A DNA stretch of 15,059 bases, taken from contig JAKLHJ010000012.1 in assembly GCA_022710205.1 (NCBI GenBank), forward strand, positions 1-15,059, given 5' to 3'. Under the pieces are notes generated by a model. The model was not told where the DNA came from and ran no database searches. It saw only the letters and a list, made by a program, of their open reading frames with translations. The first letter of the stretch is position 1; every line of letters begins with the position of its first letter. This stretch comes from Patescibacteria group bacterium. Lineage in GTDB: Bacteria; Patescibacteriota; Minisyncoccia; Phycocordibacterales; UBA12445. Of the stretch, positions 1 to 6,869 are shown in pieces. The translations under genes were made by a program, and so were the position numbers.

Positions 1-100
1 TTTAGGCCTTAGAATAAAGGCCACAGGCGTTTTCTAGCGAGGTAAATCATAACTCTGAAAAGAAGAGCGGTTTAACTTTGTGGGCGGAAGACTGAAAAAT

Positions 101-1630
101 ATGAGCTTAAAAGAGGTCGCGCTTATATCGGGAGCCGCAGGAATACTGGGCATCGGAATAGGATACTTCCTACGATGGTTGGTTCTTCTTGCCCAAAAAG
201 GCTCTATGGAAATTACCATCAAGCAGACAATGCTTGAAGCCAAAACAACTGCGCAAAAAATATTAGATGAAGCAAAAAAGAACTCCGAGCAACTTATAAG
301 AGATGCTAAGGAGGAAGAAAAGAACAGATTATCCGAAGCCAAGAAGACAGAAGAACGTCTTATCAAAAAAGACGAGCTTTTGGATAAAAGGCAGGTAGAT
401 ATTGATAAAGAGGTAGAAAACCTAAAGATCAAGGTATCTGAAATAAGGGAGATCAGAAGCAAGGTTGAGGAAATGCAGCAAAAGACTCAGGAAGAGATGG
501 AAAAGATTGCCAAACTTTCAGAGACAGAGGCAAAGGAGCAGCTTTTCAATATCATTGAGAGAAAATATGAGGATGATTTCGTCGCCAGGATACAAAAGCT
601 CGAAAGAGATGGCATAGACAGATTAGACAAAAAAGCAAAAGACATATTGTCTATGTCTATCCAGAGACTAGCCGCCTCTACCGCATCAGAAATGATGACA
701 ACGAACGTTCCCATACCGTCTGATGATATAAAGGGTAAAATAATCGGAAAAGAAGGAAGAAATATAAGAGCTTTCGAAAGAGCCGCCGGCGTAGAAGTAA
801 TCATAGATGACGCCCCCGGATCAATAACCATATCTAGCTTTGACCCAATAAGGAGACAGGTCGCCAGAATGGCCCTTGAAAACCTTATTCTAGACGGGAG
901 AATACAGCCGGCAAAAATAGAGGAGGTTGTTGAAAAATCTAGACAAGAAGTAAACAAAATCATTAAAGATAGAGGGGATCAGGCCGTATACGAAACAGGA
1001 GTATTAAATCTCGACCCTAGGATTGTCGCGATATTAGGAAGACTGCACTTCAGAACAAGCTACGGACAAAACGTCCTTCAGCACTCTATAGAAATGGCAC
1101 ACCTTGCAGGTATGCTTGCTCAAGAACTCGGCGCGGATGTTGCTATAGCTAAGGCAGGAGCCCTCCTCCACGACATAGGAAAGGCCGTCGACCACGAAGT
1201 CGCAGGCACACACGTTGAAATAGGAAAGAGGATACTTGAGAAATTCGGGGCTGACCCAAGAATCATAAAAGCTATGCAGTCTCATCACAACGAATACGAA
1301 TACGAGACTATGGAGGCCGTTATAGTTCAAACAGCAGACGCTATCTCCGGAGGAAGACCCGGCGCAAGAAGAGACAGCGTAGAGAATTACCTTAAGAGAC
1401 TCGGTGAGCTTGAGGCGATAGCAAACTCCTTTGAGGGCGTTGAGAAGAGCTATGCTATCCAAGCCGGTAGAGAAATCCGAGTATTCGTGGTTCCGGAAAA
1501 GATATCCGACCTTGAAGCCAAAAAAATGGCTCAAGATATAGCCAGAAGGATCGAACAGGATCTAAAATACCCTGGAGAAATAAAGGTAAATGTGATAAGA
1601 GAGACCAGGGTTACAGAATACGCAAAGTAA
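101..1630 (+). CDS. rny: Ribonuclease Y
   Basis: This encodes the membrane-anchored endoribonuclease that starts bulk mRNA decay. The N-terminus has one transmembrane helix (about residues 6-30), followed by a long charged coiled coil (about 40-190). A KH RNA-binding domain carries the GKEG loop at 216-219 (IIGKEGRNIRAF). The HD phosphohydrolase domain has the metal-binding pair H357-D358 in LLHDIGKAVDHE. At 509 residues it matches the usual family length of about 520. I chose ATG 101, which is preceded by GGAAG at 86-90; an in-frame GTG at 80 would add seven residues. A strong hairpin terminator follows, so it is probably the last gene of its transcript. PNPase, a likely partner in RNA turnover, is encoded at 10113. 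Confidence 0.96.
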   Translation: MSLKEVALISGAAGILGIGIGYFLRWLVLLAQKGSMEITIKQTMLEAKTTAQKILDEAKKNSEQLIRDAKEEEKNRLSEAKKTEERLIKKDELLDKRQVDIDKEVENLKIKVSEIREIRSKVEEMQQKTQEEMEKIAKLSETEAKEQLFNIIERKYEDDFVARIQKLERDGIDRLDKKAKDILSMSIQRLAASTASEMMTTNVPIPSDDIKGKIIGKEGRNIRAFERAAGVEVIIDDAPGSITISSFDPIRRQVARMALENLILDGRIQPAKIEEVVEKSRQEVNKIIKDRGDQAVYETGVLNLDPRIVAILGRLHFRTSYGQNVLQHSIEMAHLAGMLAQELGADVAIAKAGALLHDIGKAVDHEVAGTHVEIGKRILEKFGADPRIIKAMQSHHNEYEYETMEAVIVQTADAISGGRPGARRDSVENYLKRLGELEAIANSFEGVEKSYAIQAGREIRVFVVPEKISDLEAKKMAQDIARRIEQDLKYPGEIKVNVIRETRVTEYAK

Positions 1631-1666
1631 GCTTAAAACTGAAAGCGAAAATCTAAAAAGATTATT

Positions 1667-1692
1667 AAAAAACGACGTAAACGTCGTTTTTT
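1667..1692 (+). terminator. Intrinsic terminator of rny
   Basis: An 11-bp stem (AAAAAACGACG at 1667-1677 with CGTCGTTTTTT at 1682-1692) closes a TAAA loop. The A-tract/T-tract symmetry would let it work in both directions. Confidence 0.9.
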
Positions 1693-1834
1693 AATTTTAT
1701 ATTTTAAATTTTACATTGTTATTTTACATTTTGAGATTTGCATTTTTAGCTATAATCTTAAAATTATCAAAAAAGACCTCAAACTTTACTAAAACCCCCA
1801 AATATTACGAAATAATATACGACTTTTAGGGCCG

Positions 1835-1862
1835 TTGCCTAAAAAATGGCTTGCTGTATAAT
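1835..1862 (+). promoter_or_regulatory. Promoter of the HU leader and gene
   Basis: The -35 box TTGCCT (1835-1840) and a perfect -10 box TATAAT (1857-1862) are 16 bp apart. The predicted start near 1869 gives a leader of about 160 nt that contains the structured RNA at 1911-2022. The rest of 1693-1910 is AT-rich DNA with no gene that I can support. Confidence 0.75.
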
Positions 1863-1910
1863 TATATTCAAATGGTCGAAACATTTTAAATTATTCTTTA
1901 ACTAATTGAG

Positions 1911-2022
1911 CATACGGATTTGAATGCAGAACGAGGCGAAAGCTGAGGCTTGCAAGGAGATGTGCTAATAGTACATTGACGAGCAAATGAAACTTTCAAC
2001 AAAGTTATGCGTCAAATACGTT
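1911..2022 (+). ncRNA. Structured leader RNA, copy 1 (upstream of HU)
   Basis: The folded 5' leader has five helices. P1 is 1914-1923 with 2012-2021, containing one G.A mismatch. P2 is GCAGAAC (1926-1932) with GTTATGC (2004-2010), also with a central G.A. P3 is GAAAG (1938-1942) with CTTTC (1993-1997). P4 is GCTTG (1948-1952) with CGAGC (1980-1984). P5 is ATGTGCT (1960-1966) with AGTACAT (1970-1976). The segments GCAGAACGAGG and ACAAAGTTATGCG recur exactly in a second copy at 7030-7151, where P1, P3 and P5 are kept by compensatory changes. It ends 11 nt before the HU start codon, and no Shine-Dalgarno sequence lies between. A cis-regulatory role in translation is an inference; I do not recognise the family. 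Confidence 0.72.
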
Positions 2023-2032
2023 AGTGAAATAT

Positions 2033-2305
2033 ATGAACAAACAAGGATTAGTAGATGTAGTACATGCCAAGCTTGGCGGAACAAAAGTAGCCGCTGAGGG
2101 AGTAGTAGATTCAATCTTCGAGGCTATCATTTCTAGCTTGAAGAAAGGAGACGATGTATCAATCGCTGGTTTTGGTATTTTCGCTGTAAAGGCAAGAGCT
2201 GCCAGAACAGCTAGAAACCCAAGAACAGGAGAGACTGTAGAGGTTAAGGCCATGAAAGTTCCTAAATTCAGAGCTGCAAAGGCTTTGAAGGATGCTGTAA
2301 AATAA
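2033..2305 (+). CDS. hup: HU family DNA-binding protein
   Basis: This is a small histone-like protein that dimerises, then bends and compacts DNA. From ATG 2033 it is 90 residues, the standard HU length, starting MNKQGLVDVV. It contains the core GFGIF and the DNA-binding arm RNPRTGE with the intercalating proline. A GTG at 2024 is in frame but would add a three-residue extension unlike the family. There is no Shine-Dalgarno sequence before the ATG; the structured RNA at 1911-2022 sits there instead. The gene has its own promoter (1835-1862) and terminator (2321-2353), so it is monocistronic. HU often joins DnaA at replication origins, which fits the candidate origin 4 kb away, but that link is inference. 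Confidence 0.95.
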   Translation: MNKQGLVDVVHAKLGGTKVAAEGVVDSIFEAIISSLKKGDDVSIAGFGIFAVKARAARTARNPRTGETVEVKAMKVPKFRAAKALKDAVK

Positions 2306-2320
2306 CGCTCTTTGCATTCA

Positions 2321-2353
2321 AAAAACAGCCCTCACAAAAGGGCTGTTTTTGTT
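2321..2353 (+). terminator. Intrinsic terminator of hup
   Basis: An 11-bp stem (AAAAACAGCCC at 2321-2331 with GGGCTGTTTTT at 2340-2350) has an 8-nt loop and a T-tract. Two weaker hairpins follow before the next terminator, at 2361-2378 (GCGGT/ACCGC) and 2421-2440 (ACGCA/TGCGT). Confidence 0.92.
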
Positions 2354-2440
2354 TGCGCTAGCGGTAAAATAAAACCGCACATTTCTGTGTAGCCTGCCCC
2401 GTGAAATTAAAAATAATTTAACGCAAAACGAATACTGCGT

Positions 2441-2467
2441 AAAAAAAATTCCCGCTTTCGCGGGAAT
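2441..2467 (-). terminator. Intrinsic terminator of the leftward secreted-protein gene; REP-like palindrome
   Basis: ATTCCCGC and GCGGGAAT (2448-2467) form an 8-bp stem with a TTTC loop. On the minus strand it is followed by a run of U (the eight A of 2441-2448). The core fits the pattern ATTCCC-N8-GGGAAT, which recurs at 3289-3308. Confidence 0.88.
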
Positions 2468-2511
2468 AACTCTTATCTGCTATTTCACTGGGGGTATTTT
2501 TTTATGAGAAG

Positions 2512-3078
2512 TTAATTCTCATATCTCACAACAGCGAACCTTGTGTAGGCTGGCCATATGGGATCATGGGGAACGATACTTAATCTTTTTCTTCCCCAGT
2601 TCATCCAAAGCTGTGGCGCGCACAACTCTCCACGATAGTCGTGGCAAATTGAGCCGAGCGCAACGACAGGATATCCGGGAAAAATTTCTTTCACATCGAC
2701 ACCAAGAGCAAAGAGGGGCAAAAGAGTGGTCGGATAATAATTTTTATTATTCATCCAACGTCTCACCTGCCCTGAAGTTGTCGGGTAGTCAAATGAGATG
2801 AGATAAATATTTTTACTACCAAGTTCGCGACCGTTGTCTCTAATAAGAGCGGCGAGAACTTCGGGATCGACCCATTTCGTCCCGGTCGCTTTTATATAAT
2901 CATCAAGATTCGGGAATGCGACATTCACAGAGTATGGTCCGGAAATTTCCGGAGACTCGTAGACAGGATTATCGTGGGCCTGTGCGGGCAGTGGTCGGTT
3001 TATCATCAAGAGAAACATTACCGCGGCAAACGTGAGCAAAAGCAGAGCAAACAAAAATTCAATAAAATAATTTTTCAC
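2512..3078 (-). CDS. Hypothetical secreted or membrane-anchored protein
   Basis: I do not recognise this 188-residue protein. It has a hydrophobic N-terminal segment (about residues 7-27) followed by AQA at 32-34. This looks like a signal peptide with a possible signal-peptidase site, or else a membrane anchor. The mature part has two cysteines (C145 and C153), which could form a disulfide outside the cell. The start is GTG at 3078, chosen because a near-perfect Shine-Dalgarno AGAGGAGG lies 7 nt upstream. A strong terminator follows at 2441-2467, so the gene stands alone. The region 3079-3318 upstream holds an inverted repeat (3110-3119 with 3144-3153), a hairpin (3242-3261) and a REP-like palindrome, but no other gene. 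Its initiation site resembles those of the operon at 13182-14461, not those of its housekeeping neighbours. Confidence 0.75.
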   Translation of the reverse strand: MKNYFIEFLFALLLLTFAAVMFLLMINRPLPAQAHDNPVYESPEISGPYSVNVAFPNLDDYIKATGTKWVDPEVLAALIRDNGRELGSKNIYLISFDYPTTSGQVRRWMNNKNYYPTTLLPLFALGVDVKEIFPGYPVVALGSICHDYRGELCAPQLWMNWGRKRLSIVPHDPIWPAYTRFAVVRYEN

Positions 3079-3109
3079 GTGAGTGCCTCCTCTCTAATTT
3101 AACCCGCCG

Positions 3110-3153
3110 AAATTTCTCAACACCTAGCACCAACATAAAAAACTGAGAAATTT
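3110..3153. repeat. Inverted repeat upstream of the secreted-protein gene
   Basis: AAATTTCTCA (3110-3119) and TGAGAAATTT (3144-3153) are perfect 10-bp arms around a 24-nt spacer. They start 32 bp upstream of the GTG start on the minus strand. The position suits an operator or a leader hairpin. I see no convincing promoter consensus here. Confidence 0.4.
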
Positions 3154-3288
3154 TGCATTCCCCCAACAAGAACCAAGATAGAAATAATCTCCATGGAAAT
3201 TTTTGCGGGCAAGTTTTCAAATTACTCTTAACCTAAAATCACACTAGCATATTTACTAGTGCGATTCCAACAAATTCTTCTGTGTGTC

Positions 3289-3308
3289 ATTCCCGCGCAG
3301 GCGGGAAT
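3289..3308. repeat. ATTCCC-N8-GGGAAT palindrome
   Basis: ATTCCCGC-GCAG-GCGGGAAT is a 20-bp palindrome just past the cca stop codon. It has no U-tract in the leftward direction, so it is a poor intrinsic terminator. It shares its core with 2448-2467 and matches the generic dRS3/REP-like pattern known from other bacteria. Confidence 0.7.
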
Positions 3309-3318
3309 CCAGAATATT

Positions 3319-4860
3319 CTACTTTACGTGATACTTCTTTCGAATCTTCGACAGCTCCTTCTCCTCCACTTCCTCCTTCTTTTCCTTTCCCTCTTCTCCT
3401 AATTTTTTAAGTTCTTCATCGGACAACTTCACCAACTCCCCCGCTCTCTTTTCCAAATACTCTTCGGTGTTCAAGCTCGGGTCATCCAAGACTTCTTCGA
3501 GCAAAGCGTGTAGAGTGAAACCTATCTTCGGGCCCGGAGCAAGCTTGGTCACCTCCATTATCTTCTGCCCGTTTATCTTAAGCATCCCTACAGTGACCGG
3601 CGCCCTCATGGCCTCCTCTATCATAGATTCATATTTACGAAGTCTATATGGAGTCTCTACAGGCCTTCCCATCCCGATCCTGTCGCAAGCGCGGACATTC
3701 ATAAGCTCCCACACATTCTCTTTCCCGACGTTTCTCACGATCCTCCTTACCGCCGACAACGTTATCTTGTCTATATCCGTGAAAAACATATGATTTCTGA
3801 CGAGCCTCAAAACCTTATCGGACGTTTCACCGGGATACCTTAGCCTTTCCATTATCTTCTTAACCATTCTCTCCCCCACAACATCATGGCCATAGAATGT
3901 GAAATCTTTTTTCTCTTCGCTCCAGCCCCTTGTTCTAGGTTTCCCAATATCGTGAAACAGCGCGGCGAGCCTCACCTCCAGAGACCATTTCTTTTCTCCG
4001 GCATGACCGAGCGCGCGAAGATTATGCTCCCACACTTCATAAATATGATCGCTGTTTTGTTTCACACCTATACCCTCTTCAAGTTCAGGGACAATGTAAC
4101 TGAGCAACCCAAATTTTTGACACATGACAACGCCGACGACAGGGTCGTCTGACATTATTATTTTAGAAAATTCATCTCGTATTCGTTCTTGAGAAATTTT
4201 TTCAAGAAGAGCTGCATGTTTTATTATCGCCTCACTTGTTTCACTGGCAATTGTGAAACCAAGTTGAACAGAAAATCTAACAGCCCTAAGCATTCGAAGA
4301 GCATCCTCTCCAAATCTATCGGACGCCAAACCGACTGTCCTTAAGACTTTGTCCTTTAGATCTTCTTGTCCTTTATAAATGTCCTTTAGAACTCCTGAAG
4401 AAGGATTATAGGCAATTGCGTTCACCGTGAAGTCTCTTCTGTGCAGATCGTCTTCAATATTTTTACTAAACTTAACTTCGTCCGGATGTCTAAAATCAGA
4501 ATACTCTGATTCAACTCTGTATGGAGTAACCTCAATTACTCTTAACGACTCTCTAAGACGCAAATCTGACTCCCCTCCCTTGTCCGCAAAAACTTCTTTT
4601 TTAGAAGTTTCGGCGGATCCAATCTCTTTCGCGATCTCCTCATTTACCACACCAACTGTTCCGTATTTATTTTCATAAAAAGTTTTCGGAAATAATTTTT
4701 GTATTTCCTCCGGTGTCGCATTCGTCGTCACATCCCAATCTTTAGGCTCTCTCTTCATCAAGACATCTCTTACACACCCTCCGACAAGATACGCTTCGAA
4801 TCCACCCTTCTCCAAGGTTTCGGTTGTATATAAAACTTCTGTCGGTATGGTGAGTTTCAT
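3319..4860 (-). CDS. cca: CCA tRNA nucleotidyltransferase (class II) with HD domain
   Basis: This enzyme adds or repairs the 3' CCA of tRNAs. It should be essential here, since none of the five tRNA genes in the window encodes CCA. The nucleotidyltransferase head has GGCVRD (27-32) and the metal-binding DWD at 41-43. RRDFTVNAIAY (141-151) and RMLRAVRF (189-196) follow. An HD domain with H303-D304 (LFHDIGKPRTR) comes next, as in the HD-containing bacterial forms. Two features are unusual. One is an insert of about 30 residues (roughly 73-106) between the catalytic strands, at TVGVV and VIEVTPYR. The other is a Lys/Glu-rich C-terminal tail. The ATG at 4860 lies 10 nt after the stop of the DUF84 gene, so the two form an operon. 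An older poly(A)-polymerase annotation is possible, but CCA addition is more likely. Confidence 0.94.
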   Translation of the reverse strand: MKLTIPTEVLYTTETLEKGGFEAYLVGGCVRDVLMKREPKDWDVTTNATPEEIQKLFPKTFYENKYGTVGVVNEEIAKEIGSAETSKKEVFADKGGESDLRLRESLRVIEVTPYRVESEYSDFRHPDEVKFSKNIEDDLHRRDFTVNAIAYNPSSGVLKDIYKGQEDLKDKVLRTVGLASDRFGEDALRMLRAVRFSVQLGFTIASETSEAIIKHAALLEKISQERIRDEFSKIIMSDDPVVGVVMCQKFGLLSYIVPELEEGIGVKQNSDHIYEVWEHNLRALGHAGEKKWSLEVRLAALFHDIGKPRTRGWSEEKKDFTFYGHDVVGERMVKKIMERLRYPGETSDKVLRLVRNHMFFTDIDKITLSAVRRIVRNVGKENVWELMNVRACDRIGMGRPVETPYRLRKYESMIEEAMRAPVTVGMLKINGQKIMEVTKLAPGPKIGFTLHALLEEVLDDPSLNTEEYLEKRAGELVKLSDEELKKLGEEGKEKKEEVEEKELSKIRKKYHVK

Positions 4861-4870
4861 CTTAATTAAA

Positions 4871-5407
4871 TTACTTATTATACAAACTATGATCTGGAGA
4901 AAATATTTGTATTAAAGCGTTTCGTAAAGATTCTTCCAAACTGATCTCTCTGGCAATCATGCCGCCGGAATAGTTGCCCCAGGTCTCACTCGGCATTTTA
5001 CCATCTTCCTCCTCTATCATTGCCATAACATCACAATGTTCCAATTTTAATTCGTCCATTTTCTTTAATATGAGATCCGGAACTTTTAGACCGCTTGAAT
5101 AACCATAAAAACTCTTCTCATCTTTATCTAATATTGCACACCAAGCCTCTTCATAAATATGACCGTGTCTCTCAACCAGCCCGCTCTCTAGTCCGATAAA
5201 AATATCTCCGTCTTTAATGTGCGCCTTCGCGTCTCTCGCCCGGTTATTCGCCCCATCAAAAGTTTGTTTGTCGTAAGGGGTATCGGGGACACCTGAATAA
5301 GACGGATACCCGGTGATAAAAAGATTCCCTCCTCCAACGAGCTGTCTGATTATTTTTTCGGCAACTTCGATCTTTCTCTTACTTGCCGACCCGATCACAA
5401 ATTTCAT
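4871..5407 (-). CDS. yjjX: Inosine/xanthosine triphosphatase, YjjX/DUF84 family
   Basis: This predicted non-canonical purine NTP phosphatase would remove ITP and XTP before they enter RNA or DNA. The 178-residue protein starts with the family's KFVIGSASKRKIEVAEK segment. It continues with SGVPDTPYDKQTFDGANNRARDA and DGDIFIGLESGLVERHG, matching the substrate-binding core of DUF84. It is the first gene of a leftward operon with cca. A perfect -10 box (TATAAT on the minus strand, 5422-5427) lies only 14 nt before the ATG at 5407. The transcript should therefore have almost no leader and no Shine-Dalgarno site. The gene symbol is by family resemblance only; the substrate is not proven. Confidence 0.86.
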   Translation of the reverse strand: MKFVIGSASKRKIEVAEKIIRQLVGGGNLFITGYPSYSGVPDTPYDKQTFDGANNRARDAKAHIKDGDIFIGLESGLVERHGHIYEEAWCAILDKDEKSFYGYSSGLKVPDLILKKMDELKLEHCDVMAMIEEEDGKMPSETWGNYSGGMIAREISLEESLRNALIQIFSPDHSLYNK

Positions 5408-5421
5408 ATTTGGTTTTTCGT

Positions 5422-5427
5422 ATTATA
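5422..5427 (-). promoter_or_regulatory. -10 box of the yjjX-cca operon, leaderless type
   Basis: The minus strand reads TATAAT here, 14 nt upstream of the ATG, with no recognisable -35 box. The expected transcription start is about 7 nt before the start codon. Read-through from tRNA-Gly is the alternative source of transcript. Confidence 0.5.
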
Positions 5428-5513
5428 GCGATATGCGCATAAGATCCGGCCACAAAACACTCAGGCCTTTCCTGACTTGCGCGAGAGTACAAGTGATCAT
5501 AAAACTTCTTTTG

Positions 5514-5584
5514 TGCGGATAGCGAGAATCGGACTCGCGTCTCAACCTTGGCAAGGTCGTGTTCTACCACTAAACCATATCCGC
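5514..5584 (-). tRNA. tRNA-Gly (GCC)
   Basis: The 71-nt cloverleaf has acceptor arms GCGGATA and TATCCGC, anticodon loop CTTGCCAA with anticodon GCC, and T-loop TCCGATT. The discriminator is A and no CCA is encoded. It reads GGC and GGU codons. The trailer on the minus strand has two short hairpins but no T-arm antisense copy, unlike the rightward tRNAs. Confidence 0.95.
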
Positions 5585-5619
5585 GTCAAGTCTTTCAAAA
5601 TCTCTACTTTCTTTAATCG

Positions 5620-5648
5620 ATTATAGTATCTCCTCCCCCAAAAATCAA
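5620..5648 (-). promoter_or_regulatory. Promoter of tRNA-Gly (GCC)
   Basis: On the minus strand TTGATT (5643-5648) and TATAAT (5620-5625) are 17 bp apart, about 35 bp upstream of the tRNA. Confidence 0.75.
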
Positions 5649-5664
5649 CCCCGAAAGAGCGGCT

Positions 5665-5693
5665 TTGATATTTGATCAAAATTAATGTAATCT
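5665..5693 (+). promoter_or_regulatory. Promoter of the tRNA-Arg/tRNA-Leu unit
   Basis: TTGATA (5665-5670) and TAATCT (5688-5693) are 17 bp apart and end 15 bp before tRNA-Arg. It is divergent from the tRNA-Gly promoter. No other convincing promoter lies before the terminator at 6352-6374. Confidence 0.65.
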
Positions 5694-5708
5694 TTACTCA
5701 TTGAAGAT

Positions 5709-5780
5709 GCTCCCGTGGTGAAATGGATATCACATCGGTCTTCGAAACCGCTGTTGGGGGTTCGAGTCCCTCCGGGAGCA
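5709..5780 (+). tRNA. tRNA-Arg (TCG)
   Basis: The 72-nt tRNA has acceptor GCTCCCG with CGGGAGC, anticodon loop CTTCGAA (anticodon TCG) and T-loop TTCGAGT. The discriminator is A, with no CCA. It would decode CGA. Its last 15 nt (5768-5782) are repeated exactly at 5906-5920. Confidence 0.94.
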
Positions 5781-6081
5781 CAGCGACCGAGCAGACCAAC
5801 TGCTTGGTCTGCGAGGGGGACGAGAAAAGGTTCTCCGTTATGTTTTAGAAATATTTATTTCTAAAATATCGGAAACCTATACCGTCGCCGTAGGCGAAGA
5901 GTCCCCCCTCCGGGAGCACAAAATTTAACGTCAGTTAAATTTTTGAGCTCCCGAGCAAAGCGCCTGCGCGCTTTGCGTGAGGGGCTCGAAAGGCGCAGCC
6001 TTATTTTTGTTTTGCGAAGCAAAGGCAAAAATGGCGAGCCGGGGTTGCGAAAAATTTCCGTCAGGAAATTTATTTGCGACC
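5768..6081 (+). ncRNA. Structured tRNA-trailer module after tRNA-Arg
   Basis: This is a string of hairpins starting in the tRNA 3' end. In order: a CTGC-loop hairpin (5791-5812); a T-arm-antisense-like strand (5813-5826); stem AGGTT/AACCT (5828-5832/5874-5878) enclosing CCG/CGG and the hairpin 5843-5866; hairpin TCGCC-GTA-GGCGA (5885-5897). Next comes the duplicated tRNA end (5906-5920). Its CGGGAGC (5911-5917) can pair with GCTCCCG (5947-5953), which is a copy of the tRNA's 5' acceptor, around hairpin 5921-5942. A second CTGC hairpin (5955-5976) and a second T-arm antisense (5979-5990) follow, then long hairpins to 6081. The Pro trailer (7699-8020) has the same order with compensatory changes. 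The function is unknown. Confidence 0.65.
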
Positions 6082-6107
6082 GAGTTCCTTGTTTAACATA
6101 CCTTATT

Positions 6108-6191
6108 GCCGAAGTGGTGAAACTGGTAGACACGCACGCTTCAGAGGCGTGTGAGAGTGATCTCGTGGGAGTTCAAATCTCCCCTTCGGCA
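6108..6191 (+). tRNA. tRNA-Leu (CAG)
   Basis: The 84-nt class II tRNA has acceptor GCCGAAG with CTTCGGC, anticodon stem CACGC/GCGTG and loop TTCAGAG (anticodon CAG). It has a long variable arm and T-loop TTCAAAT. The discriminator is A, with no CCA. It reads CUG and is probably cotranscribed with tRNA-Arg. Confidence 0.94.
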
Positions 6192-6350
6192 CAAATTAAT
6201 AGCCATCGGCCATTATCTAATACGAGGAGATTTGAACTCTAAGAGAGTCGGGGAAAAATGGTTTTCCCCGTAGAGTAAAACATTAAAAAAACCGTGGGTT
6301 TTTAAAGCGCAGGCGCTAGCCGAGCAGTAAAATTACCCCCTCCAGCACAA
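6169..6350 (+). ncRNA. Structured tRNA-trailer module after tRNA-Leu
   Basis: The T-arm strand 6169-6182 (GAGTTCAAATCTCC) has a perfect 14-nt complement at 6226-6239. Between them lies the hairpin 6198-6214. After the antisense strand come hairpin CGGGGAAAA/TTTTCCCCG (6249-6270) and hairpin AAAAACC-GTG-GGTTTTT (6287-6303). A diverged copy of the tRNA end (6337-6350, 12 of 14 identical to 6181-6194) follows. The order matches the first half of the Arg and Pro modules, although there is no CTGC hairpin. Confidence 0.6.
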
Positions 6351-6351
6351 C

Positions 6352-6376
6352 AAAAGCCCCATATCGGGGCTTTTAG
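6352..6376 (+). terminator. Terminator of the tRNA-Arg/tRNA-Leu unit
   Basis: AAAAGCCCC (6352-6360) pairs with GGGGCTTTT (6366-6374) across an ATATC loop. It ends the tRNA transcript just before the origin-like region. Confidence 0.88.
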
Positions 6377-6390
6377 TTTCACAAGAAACA
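6375..6390. promoter_or_regulatory. parS-like site, 13/16
   Basis: AGTTTCACAAGAAACA matches the bacterial parS consensus TGTTTCACGTGAAACA at 13 of 16 positions. It is the leftmost of about nine such sites to 8680. Confidence 0.35.
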
Positions 6391-6444
6391 TTTAAATTAT
6401 TAGGTAGCAACAAAAAATTCTAGGAATATCTTTTTCCCTAAACA

Positions 6445-6472
6445 TTGCCGATTGGCCAGCAGAGTAGATAAT
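6445..6472 (+). promoter_or_regulatory. Promoter in the origin-like region
   Basis: TTGCCG (6445-6450) and GATAAT (6467-6472) are 16 bp apart. The TTGCC -35 motif also occurs in the HU and yraN promoters. Confidence 0.5.
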
Positions 6473-6478
6473 ATTTTA

Positions 6479-6581
6479 TTAGTCTGTGATAGTCGCAAGG
6501 CTAACGAATAACTCTATTGTAAAGAGTTAAATTTAATAACCGAGGATCTGCTAGAACCCCGCGTCACAAACCCCCTCTTTT
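6479..6581 (+). ncRNA. Candidate small RNA
   Basis: No open reading frame fits downstream of the promoter at 6445-6472. The segment has hairpin TAGTC-GCAA-GGCTA (6490-6503) with a GNRA tetraloop and hairpin AACTCT/AGAGTT. TGTGA (6485-6489) can pair with TCACA (6564-6568), and the segment ends in CCCCCTCTTTTTT. I see no strong terminator hairpin and recognise no family. Confidence 0.3.
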
Positions 6582-6700
6582 TTAATTGTCATATCACCAG
6601 TTTTGCGAAACCCACCTACCAATGTCCTATAGAATTTTCTATCGGACATTAATATTTTATCATATTTTTCTATAAGACAAGCAGTTATTCTATGAAAAAG

Positions 6701-6709
6701 TGTGGATAA
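6701..6709 (-). promoter_or_regulatory. DnaA box
   Basis: TGTGGATAA is the exact reverse complement of the consensus DnaA box TTATCCACA. It sits among the 12-bp repeats. Confidence 0.6.
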
Positions 6710-6869
6710 ACCTGTGAATTGTGTGTATAAAGGACATTCTTATCTAGTCCTTTATCTGTCCTATAGACCTTTTTCCGGTTATGTCTTTATTTAGGGCCAT
6801 ATTTTAGTCTATTGCGAGACAAATAGCGAACTCTACATCGTGTATCCCCTATGGATTAACCCATTTTTA

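Noticed and set aside
1731..1756. Second promoter upstream of HU (TTGAGA with TATAAT)
   Set aside because: The spacer is only 14 bp; the pair at 1835-1862 is closer to consensus and nearer the leader RNA.
1955..1971. Tiny leader peptide (AAGGAG then ATG-TGC-TAA-TAG) in the HU leader
   Set aside because: The Shine-Dalgarno-like sequence touches the ATG with no spacing, the second leader copy lacks it, and the bases are part of helix P5.
2005..2253. 82-codon minus-strand frame over hup
   Set aside because: It is an antisense shadow of the HU gene with no start signals.
5781..5920. Self-splicing group I intron in tRNA-Arg
   Set aside because: The tRNA is already complete before the insert, the site is not the anticodon loop, and no group I core (P3-P8) or intron-encoded protein is visible.
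5943..6242. 99-codon plus-strand frame
   Set aside because: It runs across the Arg trailer and the whole tRNA-Leu gene and has no protein-like composition.
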